64,000 nt of DNA, taken from CAZIVP01 sp964542915. GTDB taxonomy: Bacteria > Calditrichota > Calditrichia > Calditrichales > Calditrichaceae. A program made the translations under genes and the position numbers. The stretch lies in NCBI GenBank assembly GCA_964542915.1, contig CAZIVP010000004.1:62001-126000 (forward strand), in the 5' to 3' direction. How positions within the stretch are numbered: the stretch's first letter is position 1; every line of letters begins with the position of its first letter. Shown piece by piece: positions 27,585 through 36,641 of the stretch. A model generated the notes under the pieces. The model had not been told where the DNA came from. It searched no databases and saw nothing but the letters and a program-made list of their open reading frames with translations.

Positions 27585-29867
27585 ATGTCTGCTGAGATAT
27601 ATACTTTTTTGGATTGGTTCGATGCCTTCATTCAAACAGCCTTGAATCGTCCTTACCATCCTCAGTTGCCGGCAATGAGCAACGGTCGGCATCGCAAAGT
27701 GTATTCAGGACAATGGATCCCGCTGCAATACCATCACTCTGTTTTCCTTAGTTTGGAACACAGCGAGGGCGCCTCCGTCCCTGAAGTGGATCTTTTTTTC
27801 TACCGCTTTCCGCAAACCGGTTTTTATTTAACCGTTATCGAATGTGATTTTGTCGTTTTTAAAATCATTGAAAATCGCGATTTGGTAATTTTTATGGTTG
27901 TTTCAGCGGAACAGGGGCCCCATAAACAGTATATTGCGATACGGAACGACACCCGGCTAATTTTTAAAGATATGATTGAAGGGACCTTCCGGACGGATCA
28001 GAAATTGAATCTTTTAGTTCACCGCCCGCAAATCTGTGGTTTAATACCGAAAGGAATGGCATTAAACTTTAAGGATTTAAAATCGTACCTTCAAAGCAAA
28101 TTTGAACACGAATATAATGTGCATCCCATTCATCAGCTCGTCATCAATGATCAAAAGATATTGAGTGAAATCGATAAGGCGTGGGCCCATATTCGATTTA
28201 TCGATGCAAAAGGAGATATCGATCTTCAATCTCTTTTAGCAACTGATTTATCATTGTTTATGTGGCTACAAGAGGTCTATTTGCACCTCGGGCGCTTTAA
28301 GGCTCTTGATTCGTTTTATAGCGAATTATTGGAATCGAACTCGTTAAGTCAAAAGAATAAGCATACAATAATTCAATCCTGGAATCGGTTTAAGACCGCA
28401 AGTCAAAATACGTCGTTTGTGATAAAAACAACTTTACCCACTGCATGGTACAACATAGCTGATGAGAAAAGCGCAAAACATCCATATCTTAATGCATTTG
28501 TTTTCGGAAAGGAAAATTTATCCCAATTTTTACAGGAACAGTGGCAGACCCTTTGCTGGCCGGCATTCAGGAACAAATTAAAGAATGAGATAGATCAAAA
28601 CCCGGACGCTTACATGGCGTTCATTTCGATGGCATACGAATACTGTTTTTGGTGGGCTACGCAATTATACGAAGCATCATACCGGTATTTTTCATGTGAT
28701 TATTTAAATATTCTGAAGCTTTTGTTGAATATTAAACTGATCATTAACCAGGCCCCAATGCATTCAAGGGGCTTTCAATTTGCGTCTTATACCTTTCCAA
28801 AAGGGACGCGGCGATTGTTTTGGGTGGATAAAGAACTGGAGATGAAAATCACTTCAACCAAAAAAACGACGATAACCTCGCTCCTACAGGAAAGTGGAGC
28901 GCAAATAGTTGTTGACAAACCCTGCAAAATATGTTTAAAGCGGTCACAAAATACGATTAAAGTCGATCCGCATATTGTTCAGCCGCCCATTGCAAAAGAA
29001 ACATTTTGGAGCCATGTACGAGTGAAACATCATTCTACAACATATTTGATTCCATTGGTTTGGCCTGAAATGACTATATATATCAATCGTATACGTATTA
29101 AATTTTTACTAAAGAAACGACGCTATCAAGTCTCACTTAAATTTAAAAATATGACGCAATCCATAGAAATAGAAGGCAAAGAGTACAAGCCAACCAGGTA
29201 TTCTTATGTTAAAACATATTTACCCGTAACACTAAATCCGGAAGAAAATTGGATATTTGATTTCTATACGATGCATGGCATTCCGATACGAAGTAGCGGT
29301 CCATTTCTTCGCGATATTCAACCGGCGGGCGTATGTTTCGATCGTTTTGGTCAAATGCATGAACAGGTACGGATTCACAAAAATGGAAGCTCAAAATCCA
29401 TCGGACTTGACAGCAACGTTTTCTTTAAAGATAGCCTCAGGGTATCGCAACCGAATTTAAAGCTCGATGTTAGGGCGCGACACTGCGATAAACAATCCTT
29501 TCATCTTGTTGCAAAATCGGGTTTACTGTATCGTTTGTTAAACGAATCGCCGGCGTCCCTTAAACTAAAACTAGTGTTTTATTTGAAGAAAGAGAATGAA
29601 CAGCTATGCGCCACGGTGTCTCAACTTTGTAAATCAACATTCGGATTTTTAGCAATGATCAAAAATACGAACCAACTCAGGGCGTGTTCAAACGCATATG
29701 CCATTTATATTGACGATACCTGCCGCTATCCTTATCTGGAAGAACATGATTATTATGCCATTATTAAACTTAGCAAACACATAAAAGGCATTTTTGTGCG
29801 GAGCAATCACATTGAACCCTTTTTTACGATGCTAAAAAATCCAACCGGGCTTTTAAAACAGGAGTGA
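27585..29867 (+). CDS. Large hypothetical protein, 760 residues, no family recognised
   Basis: I recognise no family. There is no signal peptide or obvious membrane helix, so it looks cytoplasmic. By composition it has three parts: an N-terminal mixed strand/helix region (about 1-190), a helical middle rich in Trp, Tyr and Leu (about 195-420), and a strand-rich basic C-terminal half (about 420-760) with many Lys, Arg and His and scattered Cys (KPCKICLKR, ARHCDKQ, QLCKS, DDTCRY). No Walker, HD, DxD or similar catalytic motif stands out. ATG start with a weak GGG 5 bases before it, 41 bases after rseP. A strong tRNA promoter begins about 80 bases downstream. The long intact frame and codon use like its neighbours argue for a real gene, perhaps restricted to this lineage. 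Confidence 0.75.
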   Translation: MSAEIYTFLDWFDAFIQTALNRPYHPQLPAMSNGRHRKVYSGQWIPLQYHHSVFLSLEHSEGASVPEVDLFFYRFPQTGFYLTVIECDFVVFKIIENRDLVIFMVVSAEQGPHKQYIAIRNDTRLIFKDMIEGTFRTDQKLNLLVHRPQICGLIPKGMALNFKDLKSYLQSKFEHEYNVHPIHQLVINDQKILSEIDKAWAHIRFIDAKGDIDLQSLLATDLSLFMWLQEVYLHLGRFKALDSFYSELLESNSLSQKNKHTIIQSWNRFKTASQNTSFVIKTTLPTAWYNIADEKSAKHPYLNAFVFGKENLSQFLQEQWQTLCWPAFRNKLKNEIDQNPDAYMAFISMAYEYCFWWATQLYEASYRYFSCDYLNILKLLLNIKLIINQAPMHSRGFQFASYTFPKGTRRLFWVDKELEMKITSTKKTTITSLLQESGAQIVVDKPCKICLKRSQNTIKVDPHIVQPPIAKETFWSHVRVKHHSTTYLIPLVWPEMTIYINRIRIKFLLKKRRYQVSLKFKNMTQSIEIEGKEYKPTRYSYVKTYLPVTLNPEENWIFDFYTMHGIPIRSSGPFLRDIQPAGVCFDRFGQMHEQVRIHKNGSSKSIGLDSNVFFKDSLRVSQPNLKLDVRARHCDKQSFHLVAKSGLLYRLLNESPASLKLKLVFYLKKENEQLCATVSQLCKSTFGFLAMIKNTNQLRACSNAYAIYIDDTCRYPYLEEHDYYAIIKLSKHIKGIFVRSNHIEPFFTMLKNPTGLLKQE

Positions 29868-29950
29868 ATATGAAGAAAAGTAGTGTGTAGGTTTAGAATA
29901 ATTGATTACAGACCGTTTTTTTATCGTTCAAATTTGATTTGATTTTAATT

Positions 29951-29980
29951 TTGACCTTTAATAAGTTAAGAATTTATAAT
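29951..29980 (+). promoter_or_regulatory. Strong sigma-70-type promoter of tRNA gene
   Basis: TTGACC (5 of 6 to consensus) and a perfect TATAAT are separated by 18 bases. The -10 ends 8 bases before the first base of the mature tRNA, so transcription should start almost at the tRNA 5' end. Confidence 0.82.
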
Positions 29981-29988
29981 CAGCAATG

Positions 29989-30065
29989 GGGCCCATAGCT
30001 CAGTTGGTTAGAGCAGCCGACTCATAATCGGCTGGTCCGGGGTTCGAGTCCCTGTGGGCCCACCA
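29989..30065 (+). tRNA. tRNA with CAU anticodon (Met elongator or Ile2)
   Basis: Full cloverleaf of 77 bases including an encoded CCA. The acceptor stem is GGGCCCA / TGGGCCC with discriminator A; the D-arm contains AGCTCAGTTGGTTAGAGC; the anticodon loop is CTCATAA (anticodon CAT) on an AGCCGA-type stem; the T-arm contains GGTTCGAGTCC. The G1-C72 pair rules out the initiator type. A CAT anticodon can read Met, or Ile after lysidine modification; sequence reading alone does not separate these two safely. Confidence 0.93.
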
Positions 30066-30141
30066 AATTAAAAGAAAGGCGGGCATGAAAACGCCAAAAC
30101 AACCTGATGACGGACAAAGAACGGAAATCATTAAAATAGAT

Positions 30142-30178
30142 AAAAAAGTGCATTCACAAAATGGGTGCACTTTTTTTT
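30142..30178 (+). terminator. Rho-independent terminator after tRNA gene
   Basis: AAAAAAGTGCA / TGCACTTTTTT stem with a 13-base loop, ending in eight T. It closes the short tRNA transcription unit. Confidence 0.85.
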
Positions 30179-30204
30179 ATGCATAAAATTTAGGAGGCCT
30201 TACA

Positions 30205-30918
30205 TTGAAAAAAACACTTTATGGATTAATTGAACTACAGGAAGTAGATAACCGACTGGATGAGCTGAATGAAGCACGCGGCGATCTTCCGTTAATCGTT
30301 GAAGAGCTTGAAGAGAAGCTGAACAATAAAAACGAACGGTTGGTTCAGCTTAAAGAGGATTTGAAAAACGCTAAGGTGCGTTATAACGAGATTGACCACG
30401 GCATCGAGGAAGCCAGAGAGAAACTGAAAAAGTACGAGGAACAACTCTACCAGGTAAAAACTAATAAGGAATACGATGCCATAACAACAGAAACCGAGAC
30501 CATGCAAAATCGTGTGGATGAAAATGAGTTGGAATTGGCCAATATATCGGAAACGATCGAGGAACTGGAAAAACAAATAACCGAACTGGAGTCGGAAGTA
30601 ACAAAACTTGAGGGTGAACTGGAAGAAAACCGCAGCGAATTAAAGGGCCGGCTCGAAGAAACTAAAGAAGAAGAAAATTTGTTAAAGCAGGAAAGAGAAA
30701 TCATATTACAGAAAACAAGGCCGGATGTGGTCAAAACTTATGAACGCGTGCGGGATGCCAGAGGCGGCCAGGGAATTGCGAAGATAAAAGGCCAGGTTTG
30801 TGGCGGATGTTTCTCTTATATTCCACCTCAAAAGGTGGTAGAGGTTAAGAAGATGCTTCAAATTTACACATGCGAATTCTGTGGGCGCATACTTGTCTGG
30901 GATCAATCAGATTCATAA
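30205..30918 (+). CDS. Coiled-coil zinc-ribbon protein (DUF164 / CT398-HP0958 type)
   Basis: Protein of 237 residues with a long Glu/Lys-rich coiled coil (about residues 10-175) followed by a C4 zinc ribbon: CGGCFSYIPPQ near residue 200 and CEFCGRILV near residue 225. This layout matches the C4-type zinc-ribbon family that includes Helicobacter HP0958 and Chlamydia CT398, linked to RpoN, flagellar or secretion functions there; no such partners are seen here. The start is TTG, supported by AGGAGG 7 bases upstream. The gene sits just upstream of the RNase P RNA gene, an arrangement I believe recurs in other bacteria. Confidence 0.85.
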   Translation: MKKTLYGLIELQEVDNRLDELNEARGDLPLIVEELEEKLNNKNERLVQLKEDLKNAKVRYNEIDHGIEEAREKLKKYEEQLYQVKTNKEYDAITTETETMQNRVDENELELANISETIEELEKQITELESEVTKLEGELEENRSELKGRLEETKEEENLLKQEREIILQKTRPDVVKTYERVRDARGGQGIAKIKGQVCGGCFSYIPPQKVVEVKKMLQIYTCEFCGRILVWDQSDS

Positions 30919-30939
30919 ACGAATGCAATAAACTATAAA
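30912..30939 (+). promoter_or_regulatory. Candidate promoter of rnpB
   Basis: TTCATA (weak -35) and TATAAA (-10) are separated by 16 bases. The -10 ends 7 bases before the predicted RNA start. It overlaps the last codons of the zinc-ribbon gene. Confidence 0.4.
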
Positions 30940-30946
30940 ATAAATA

Positions 30947-31365
30947 ACCGGATGGATCAGGTGGTCGCCGTAGTATTCATTTAAACGTATTGCGGAGGAA
31001 AGTCCGAACATCACAGGGCAAAACCCTCTGAGAAATCAGAGCCTGTTTCCGCATAAGGAAACAGAGGGCAAGTGTCGCAGAAAAGAGACCGCTCTTTTGG
31101 GAGTAAGGGTGAAAAGGTGGGGTAAGAGCTCACCACTTCGTTCCGGCAGGAATAACCAAAGGCGAAGGTACGATAAACCCGGTTTGATGCAAGATCAAAT
31201 AAAGAAGGATTCCGAATGATCGGAGGCGTACAGCCCGGTACGCGTTCTCTAATGAGAACACACTTCAGGGTAGATCGCTTAAATTAACCGGCGACGGTTA
31301 ATTAAGATAAATGGCCACCGTCCCGAAAAACGGGATACAGAATTCGGCTTACCGATCCATCCGGT
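30947..31365 (+). ncRNA. rnpB: RNase P RNA (bacterial class A)
   Basis: Catalytic RNA that matures tRNA 5' ends. The ends form the closing P1 helix (ACCGGATGGATC with GATCCATCCGGT). Conserved core segments are present in order: GGAGGAAAGTCCGAACATC (CR-I, P4 strand), a GTGAAAAGGTGGGGTAAGAG stretch (J11/12 and the P15-type region), and CAGAATTCGGCTTACCGATC near the 3' end (CR-V). Length of about 419 bases is usual for class A with extra helices. A short T-run (31367-31371) follows P1 and may serve as terminator. Exact ends are set by the helix, so they are good to a few bases. Confidence 0.95.
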
Positions 31366-31387
31366 CTTTTTGTGATTGAGGGCGGCC

Positions 31388-33097
31388 ATGGTTTATCATT
31401 GGGTGCATCCGAAACCTTGGAATGTTGAAAAACTTTCCGGGATCATTCGGTCTTTTAATCTACATCCCGTCATTGCACAGATTTTATACAATCGCAACAT
31501 CGATACCCCGGAAAAGGTTGAACGTTTTTTCCGTTCGGATCTGAAAGATTTACATGATCCATTTCTTCTGAACGATATGGAACCCGCCGTCTTACGTATT
31601 ATAAAAGCCTTGCAGGAAGGCGAGAATATCCTCATTTACGGCGATTATGATGTGGACGGTGTTACAAGTGTATCGATACTCTATGATGGATTGTTTCGCC
31701 TTGGGGGTAAGGTATATTTTTTCATTCCGGATCGTTTTCGCGAAGGATATGGTGTTTCCAAACAAGGCATTCGCGCGGCTAAAAGAAAAGGAACTTCGTT
31801 AATTATTACGGTGGATTGTGGTATAACCGCCGTCGATGAGGTTCAATATGCCCATGAGCTGGGTATCGACATGATCATATGTGATCATCACGAAGCTTCG
31901 GAACAAATCCCGGATGCCGTTGCCGTCATTGATCCTAAAATACGACAATCACAATACCCTTTTAAGGAATTAGCCGGGTGCGGCGTCTCGTTTAAAGTCT
32001 TGCAAGCGGTGGCTGCAAAGCTTGGTTACGGCGATGCCTTCACCAGCCAATATCTGGATCTGGTTGCCATCGGAACCTCCGCCGATATCGTACCTTTGGT
32101 TGATGAAAATCGAATATTTGTTAAGCACGGCCTGCAAAAGATTAACAGTAAAACACGGCCGGGTATATTCGCATTGCAGGAAAGTTGCGGACTGATCGAT
32201 CGCCGGATAAACGTCAGTACCATCGTATTTATTATGGCGCCCCGATTGAACGCCGTCGGACGAATATCCAACGCCAAAAAGGCCGTACATCTATTAACGA
32301 CTCAAAGTTATCAGCAGGGTAGAAATATAGCACGCATTCTTGAAAAAGAAAACAAGGAACGCCGAAGCATTGATGATATTACGTTTGAAGAAGCCCAGCG
32401 TTATATTCAAGATCGGATAGACATTTCTCACAAACGTATATTAGTCTTGGCAAAAGAAAACTGGCATACCGGCGTTATTGGTATTGTGGCTTCACGGATT
32501 ATGGAAAAGTTTAACAGACCGGTGGTACTCATATCCGTAGAAGATGGCGTAGGTAAAGGCTCGGCACGTTCCATTGCCGATTTCGACATTTATGATACAT
32601 TACACCGGTTGGGTCATCTTCTGGTTAATTTCGGCGGCCACCAATATGCCGCGGGTTTAACGATAAATCGCGACAAAATAGAAGCGTTTGATGAGGCCAT
32701 AAATAAACTGGCGATGCATTCGTTAAGACCTGAGGCGATGGTTCCCAAATTATTCATTGACGCCGAGATACGGTTTAATCAGTTAAATGTAAACTTTTTA
32801 AATGGTTTGAAGCGTTTAGCGCCCTTTGGGCCGCAAAACATGAGACCGGTGCTTTTATCTTCAGAGTTATCGACTTTCGGCGGCGTTTTCACGGTTGGGC
32901 AAAATCACTTGAAAACTAAATTCAAACAAGATGGCGTTGTCATTGATGCGATTGGTTACAAGCTCGGTACCTATTCCGCTTCTTTAAAAAAGGGCAATAC
33001 TCCGGTTTCATGCGCATATGTTCTGGAAGAAAATCAATGGAACGGCCAAACAACCATTCAAATGCGAATCAAAGATTTAGAGGTAAAACATGAATGA
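31388..33097 (+). CDS. recJ: Single-stranded-DNA-specific exonuclease RecJ
   Basis: 5'-to-3' single-strand DNA exonuclease acting in recombination and mismatch repair. The 569-residue protein has the DHH-family motifs GDYDVDGVTS (residues ~85) and CDHHE (about 165), a LAGCGVSFK segment, the DHHA1 motif NFGGHQYAAG, and a C-terminal OB-like region. ATG at 31388 is chosen because AGGG lies 5 bases upstream; an in-frame TTG at 31376 falls within 11 bases of the RNase P RNA end. It overlaps the next gene by 8 bases, so the two are probably coupled. Confidence 0.95.
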   Translation: MVYHWVHPKPWNVEKLSGIIRSFNLHPVIAQILYNRNIDTPEKVERFFRSDLKDLHDPFLLNDMEPAVLRIIKALQEGENILIYGDYDVDGVTSVSILYDGLFRLGGKVYFFIPDRFREGYGVSKQGIRAAKRKGTSLIITVDCGITAVDEVQYAHELGIDMIICDHHEASEQIPDAVAVIDPKIRQSQYPFKELAGCGVSFKVLQAVAAKLGYGDAFTSQYLDLVAIGTSADIVPLVDENRIFVKHGLQKINSKTRPGIFALQESCGLIDRRINVSTIVFIMAPRLNAVGRISNAKKAVHLLTTQSYQQGRNIARILEKENKERRSIDDITFEEAQRYIQDRIDISHKRILVLAKENWHTGVIGIVASRIMEKFNRPVVLISVEDGVGKGSARSIADFDIYDTLHRLGHLLVNFGGHQYAAGLTINRDKIEAFDEAINKLAMHSLRPEAMVPKLFIDAEIRFNQLNVNFLNGLKRLAPFGPQNMRPVLLSSELSTFGGVFTVGQNHLKTKFKQDGVVIDAIGYKLGTYSASLKKGNTPVSCAYVLEENQWNGQTTIQMRIKDLEVKHE

Positions 33098-33941
33098 TAA
33101 CGACGAGATTAGATCCGATTCTACCGAAGGCCAGCCGAAGGATGGCGGCGATGAATCTCGGAAAATGTTTTCCGAATTAGCCGCGTTCCGTGAAGAACAT
33201 AACATTACGCTTTCCGAAATTGCCGAACACACGCACATAAACCTGAAATATCTGCAAGCGTTGGAAGCCGGCAACCTGGATGAAATACCGGATGTATATG
33301 ATAAACTCTTTTTCAAAACATATCTGGACTATCTGAATCCTGAGAAAAAAGAAGAATATCTGGAAACGTTTAAGAAAATTCGTAAGGTTAAGAAACCGAA
33401 GTACACTACCACCATTCGTCGCGTGCGTTCTGTCAAGCAAGATGCTTCAAAAATTAAATTGATGCGTACGCTTATGATTATTGTTCCCATTCTAATTGTC
33501 ATCGTCATATTGGTGATTTTGGCCGTTAACACTATCAGTGTGAGAAATAACGATGATGAATTGATTGATGAAATTTCGCCACAGGAAATCGTACAGGAGC
33601 TGGACGAAAATAAAACGACTGAAAATGACCGCCCAAAAAAGAGTTCATCATCAAAAACCACAACTTCTGGGGTTAACGTCGTAGTCGCAGCGGTGGATAC
33701 AACCTGGATTCAACTGGTAAAAGACCGCGGCGATACAAGCGAGTATATGCTCAACACGGGCGAAAATCTTGATTTGCAAGCCGATTCCGTTATACAATTT
33801 GTAATCGGTAATGCAGGTGGTATTAATTTTACGGTTAACGGGGAACCTGTTGGCATATTAGGCGATAAAAGTCAGGTCATTTCATATCTTCGTATAACCG
33901 AGCAGGGAATTGAAAATCAACGTATAAAAGAGATACGGTAA
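33090..33941 (+). CDS. RodZ-like helix-turn-helix membrane protein
   Basis: Protein of 283 residues with the RodZ layout: a cytoplasmic helix-turn-helix (about 25-95; FREEHNITLSEIAEHTHIN), a basic juxtamembrane stretch, one membrane helix (about 126-146), a low-complexity Ser/Thr/Lys linker, and a C-terminal DUF4115 domain (about 193-275; DTTWIQLVKD). RodZ links MreB to the cell envelope and helps set rod shape; no mre genes are in this window. ATG start overlaps recJ by 8 bases. It is followed 19 bases later by a thioredoxin-like gene. Confidence 0.88.
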   Translation: MNDNDEIRSDSTEGQPKDGGDESRKMFSELAAFREEHNITLSEIAEHTHINLKYLQALEAGNLDEIPDVYDKLFFKTYLDYLNPEKKEEYLETFKKIRKVKKPKYTTTIRRVRSVKQDASKIKLMRTLMIIVPILIVIVILVILAVNTISVRNNDDELIDEISPQEIVQELDENKTTENDRPKKSSSSKTTTSGVNVVVAAVDTTWIQLVKDRGDTSEYMLNTGENLDLQADSVIQFVIGNAGGINFTVNGEPVGILGDKSQVISYLRITEQGIENQRIKEIR

Positions 33942-33960
33942 ATAAAGAAAGGCCTATTTT

Positions 33961-34482
33961 ATGTTGAGATTGTTTTTATTAACAGGTATTGTTTTATTTT
34001 CTCTCGATACAATGCATGCCCAAACTTCGGAAGAGTTGTCATCCCAAAAGGTCGTTATCGATAGCATTGAAATGCTTTACGGAAAGATTACCGAGCAACA
34101 ACTCTACCACGATTATCCCGATTGGAAAATAGAACGCACGTATTATGAGGTGGACTCCGAGCTTGTGGATAAAATACGGGAGACAAACTGGGATAATATC
34201 CAAATTCTCATTTTTCAGGCAACCTGGTGTGGAGACAGCGAACGTGAAGTGCCCCGCTTTTTTAAGATTCTTGATGAAGCAAACATCCGAAGAAAGGTTG
34301 CGGTTACCATGTACGCTCTTGACCGTCAATTGGAACTTGAAAACGGATTGGCAAACGATTATAATATTCAGCGTGTACCAACCTTTATTTTTCTCAAGGA
34401 CGGGGAAGAACTCGACAGAATTGTAGAGCGTCCGGATGCATCAATGGAAAAGGATATTTACGCGATTGTAAACGGCCATTAA
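33961..34482 (+). CDS. Exported thioredoxin-like protein lacking the second Cys
   Basis: Protein of 173 residues with a signal peptide (cleavage near MHAQ) and a thioredoxin fold: the strand IQILIFQATW, then CGDSEREVPRFF where CxxC would be, and the cis-Pro segment VPTFIFLKDG. Only the first Cys of the active site is kept (CGDS), so it cannot form the classic dithiol. Similar W-C-x-D-S proteins occur in Bacteroidetes-type bacteria. ATG start with AAAGG upstream. A role in periplasmic thiol or electrophile handling is possible but not shown. Confidence 0.8.
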   Translation: MLRLFLLTGIVLFSLDTMHAQTSEELSSQKVVIDSIEMLYGKITEQQLYHDYPDWKIERTYYEVDSELVDKIRETNWDNIQILIFQATWCGDSEREVPRFFKILDEANIRRKVAVTMYALDRQLELENGLANDYNIQRVPTFIFLKDGEELDRIVERPDASMEKDIYAIVNGH

Positions 34483-34568
34483 TTCCGGGATACGTTCAAT
34501 GTACGAACGAAGGACATTAACCGATAACGCTCATTGGAACGATAAACAAACAGGTGGAAGGATATTTC

Positions 34569-34904
34569 ATGGCAAAAAATACAAGCAAAAAAGACACTAA
34601 AACACAGAACAAAAATCCGAAAACCGAAACGACGCAAGAGGATGACGCCGCCGCTCAACAAGTTAATAAAATCTATAAGCGTATTCTGAGAACAATGAGC
34701 TGGACGGTCGGTAGTGCTTTTATTCTGGTCATCCTTCTGCCTGAGTTCAACACTTCTTTTTTAGACCGTTTAACCCGTTACATCTTTTTGTTGGGTATTA
34801 TTACACTTTTGGCTTTTATTCTGATCGAGTTTATCGGAGATCAATTAAAAAAACTTATCCGTTACTTTTTGAGCTCGAAACATGCAAAAAATTCTAATCG
34901 TTGA
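34569..34904 (+). CDS. Small two-helix membrane protein overlapping a kinase gene
   Basis: A 111-residue protein with a Lys/Thr/Gln-rich hydrophilic N-terminus (about 1-45) and two membrane helices (about 48-66 and 78-97), ending in a basic tail. No family recognised. ATG at 34569 is preferred to GTG 34554 because GGAAGG lies 7 bases ahead. Its last 23 bases overlap the start of the REC-PAS-kinase gene, so translation is probably coupled and the protein could serve with the kinase, which has no membrane segment of its own; that link is inference. Confidence 0.7.
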   Translation: MAKNTSKKDTKTQNKNPKTETTQEDDAAAQQVNKIYKRILRTMSWTVGSAFILVILLPEFNTSFLDRLTRYIFLLGIITLLAFILIEFIGDQLKKLIRYFLSSKHAKNSNR

Positions 34905-36444
34905 TGATGATGCCGCCATCAGGGACACGCTTTCATCCATTCTGGAACTTCAGGAATATGAAGTAGAAGCTTACGCTACAGCACGGCAAGGGCGTGAGGC
35001 TCTTGAAAACCAAACATATGCGTCGATCCTGATTGATATTTTTCTCCCCGATCAAAACGGTATCGATTTTATAAAAGATATACAGAATCGTGGTATACAA
35101 ACCCCTATTATTATCATAACCGGCCATTCAGAAATCGAATTGGCACGTCAGGCCGTACGGTTAGGCGTTTTTGATTATCTGGTTAAGCCCTTTAGGAGCA
35201 ATCAACTGCAGCAGGTGGTCCGCTTGGCCATCAACCATAATTATCTTATTGAAGAAAAGGCGGCGCTGGCAGAACAGAACCGTATGTACCAACAAGAGTT
35301 GGAGAAATTAGTCGACCAAAAAGTATCCGAATTACGCGAATCAGAGGTTAAATACCAGAGTTTAATCGAACAGTCGCTGGTCGGGGTCTATATCATTCAG
35401 AATGACAAGTTGCGTTACGTCAATCAAAAATTTGCCGGTATTTTTGGTTACACGCAATCGGATATTATAAATCGCAAACATTTAATCGATTTCGCCATCG
35501 AAGAACAGAAAGAAGTTTTGAAAGCAAATTTGGCGCGGTTAACCAAAGGTTCGCCTCTTACGTTTCATTTTACTGGTAGAACGCAGAAAGGCGAGGAGCG
35601 CATACTCGAAGTGTGGGGCAGTCTGATTACTTACGAGGATGCGTCGGCGGTTGAAGGCATGGTCCTCGATATAACCGACCGGCACCTGACGAAAATTCGT
35701 GAGCGACAACTGGAGCTCGAATTACTCAATGAGCACAAACTTTCAGCGATTGGCCGGCTGGCCGCAGGTATTGCCCATAACCTCAATACGCCGATATCGG
35801 TGATACAAGCCAACGCTGAACTTCTGCAGGTCAAAAACCCAGATTCTCCGCAAATCCAAAAAATCCTTAACCAAACGGAACGTCTTAGTGAATTAATACG
35901 CAATATCGTCCAAAAGAGCGAACGCCAACAGGATAACAAACGTACGAATATCCAGCTGAATCAATTGCTTCAGGAAGAAATTGAGTTTTTACAAGCCAAT
36001 CTGTTCTTTAAACACAAAATCAATAAATCATTACAATTTGATGAACATTTGCCGAAAGTTGAAGGCATTTACAGTGATTTTTCACAATCGATTTTAGCCA
36101 TCATTCAAAATGCCATCGAGGCCATGTATGAATCCGATGAGAAATCGTTAACGGTTCAAACCGAGCACGATGAGCATAATATATACATCATTATCGAGGA
36201 TACCGGGGCGGGAATCTCGGCAGCCAACCTTAATAAAGTTTTTGATCCCTTTTTCTCAACGAAAAGCCGCCAGCGGAAAAACCACGCCGCACCTGACCAA
36301 CCGTTGGGGACGGGTCTGGGATTAAGCCTGGTTTATAAGTTGATGCGCCCGTATGGTGTATCCTTTGATATTCAGTCGCAGGAGGGGCGGGGAACACGAT
36401 TTACGTTGACAATTCCCTATAAGAAAGAAAAACATAGTGAATAA
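34882..36444 (+). CDS. Hybrid signalling protein: receiver-PAS-histidine kinase
   Basis: Soluble protein of 520 residues. Residues 1-120 are a receiver (VDDD acidic pocket, LIDIFLPDQNG phospho-Asp, VKPF lysine). A coiled linker (about 125-155) leads to a PAS domain (about 158-275), then a histidine-kinase dimerisation helix with LAAGIAHNLNTPISVI (His about residue 297) and an HATPase domain with IQNAIEAM (N box), DTGAGIS (G1) and GTGLGLSLVYKL (G2). The H-box has Asn after His where many kinases have Glu or Asp. No DNA-binding output is present. ATG start lies inside the preceding small membrane-protein gene. Input signal unknown. Confidence 0.92.
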   Translation: MQKILIVDDDAAIRDTLSSILELQEYEVEAYATARQGREALENQTYASILIDIFLPDQNGIDFIKDIQNRGIQTPIIIITGHSEIELARQAVRLGVFDYLVKPFRSNQLQQVVRLAINHNYLIEEKAALAEQNRMYQQELEKLVDQKVSELRESEVKYQSLIEQSLVGVYIIQNDKLRYVNQKFAGIFGYTQSDIINRKHLIDFAIEEQKEVLKANLARLTKGSPLTFHFTGRTQKGEERILEVWGSLITYEDASAVEGMVLDITDRHLTKIRERQLELELLNEHKLSAIGRLAAGIAHNLNTPISVIQANAELLQVKNPDSPQIQKILNQTERLSELIRNIVQKSERQQDNKRTNIQLNQLLQEEIEFLQANLFFKHKINKSLQFDEHLPKVEGIYSDFSQSILAIIQNAIEAMYESDEKSLTVQTEHDEHNIYIIIEDTGAGISAANLNKVFDPFFSTKSRQRKNHAAPDQPLGTGLGLSLVYKLMRPYGVSFDIQSQEGRGTRFTLTIPYKKEKHSE

Positions 36445-36554
36445 TCCCGCCAAATGAAGGTTCAGCCTATTTATAATACCAACACGATCAGCTTCTCAAT
36501 AAAATTATTTCTTAAACAACATTTCGAAAACCTAAAGAAGCCCTTGCGGAATGC

Positions 36555-36583
36555 TTGTTAAAATCGCATTAAATATTTATATT
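36555..36583 (+). promoter_or_regulatory. Candidate sigma-70 promoter for rfaE genes
   Basis: TTGTTA and TATATT are separated by exactly 17 bases, about 60 bases upstream of the heptose kinase start and within the only noncoding stretch before the operon. Found by eye. Confidence 0.5.
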
Positions 36584-36641
36584 CAATGCTTTTATTGCAG
36601 GAGGTTGCAGATAGAATTGGGACATTTTTTAACAAGTCGGG

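Noticed and set aside
30084..30185. 33-codon ORF after the tRNA gene (ATG with GGCGGG ahead)
   Set aside because: It runs through the tRNA terminator hairpin and its T-run, so its last third is just the terminator sequence. Probably chance.
35640..35780. Possible inactive histidine kinase because H-box reads HNLNTP
   Set aside because: Many active kinases have HN in this box, and all ATP-binding motifs are intact, so inactivity is not supported.
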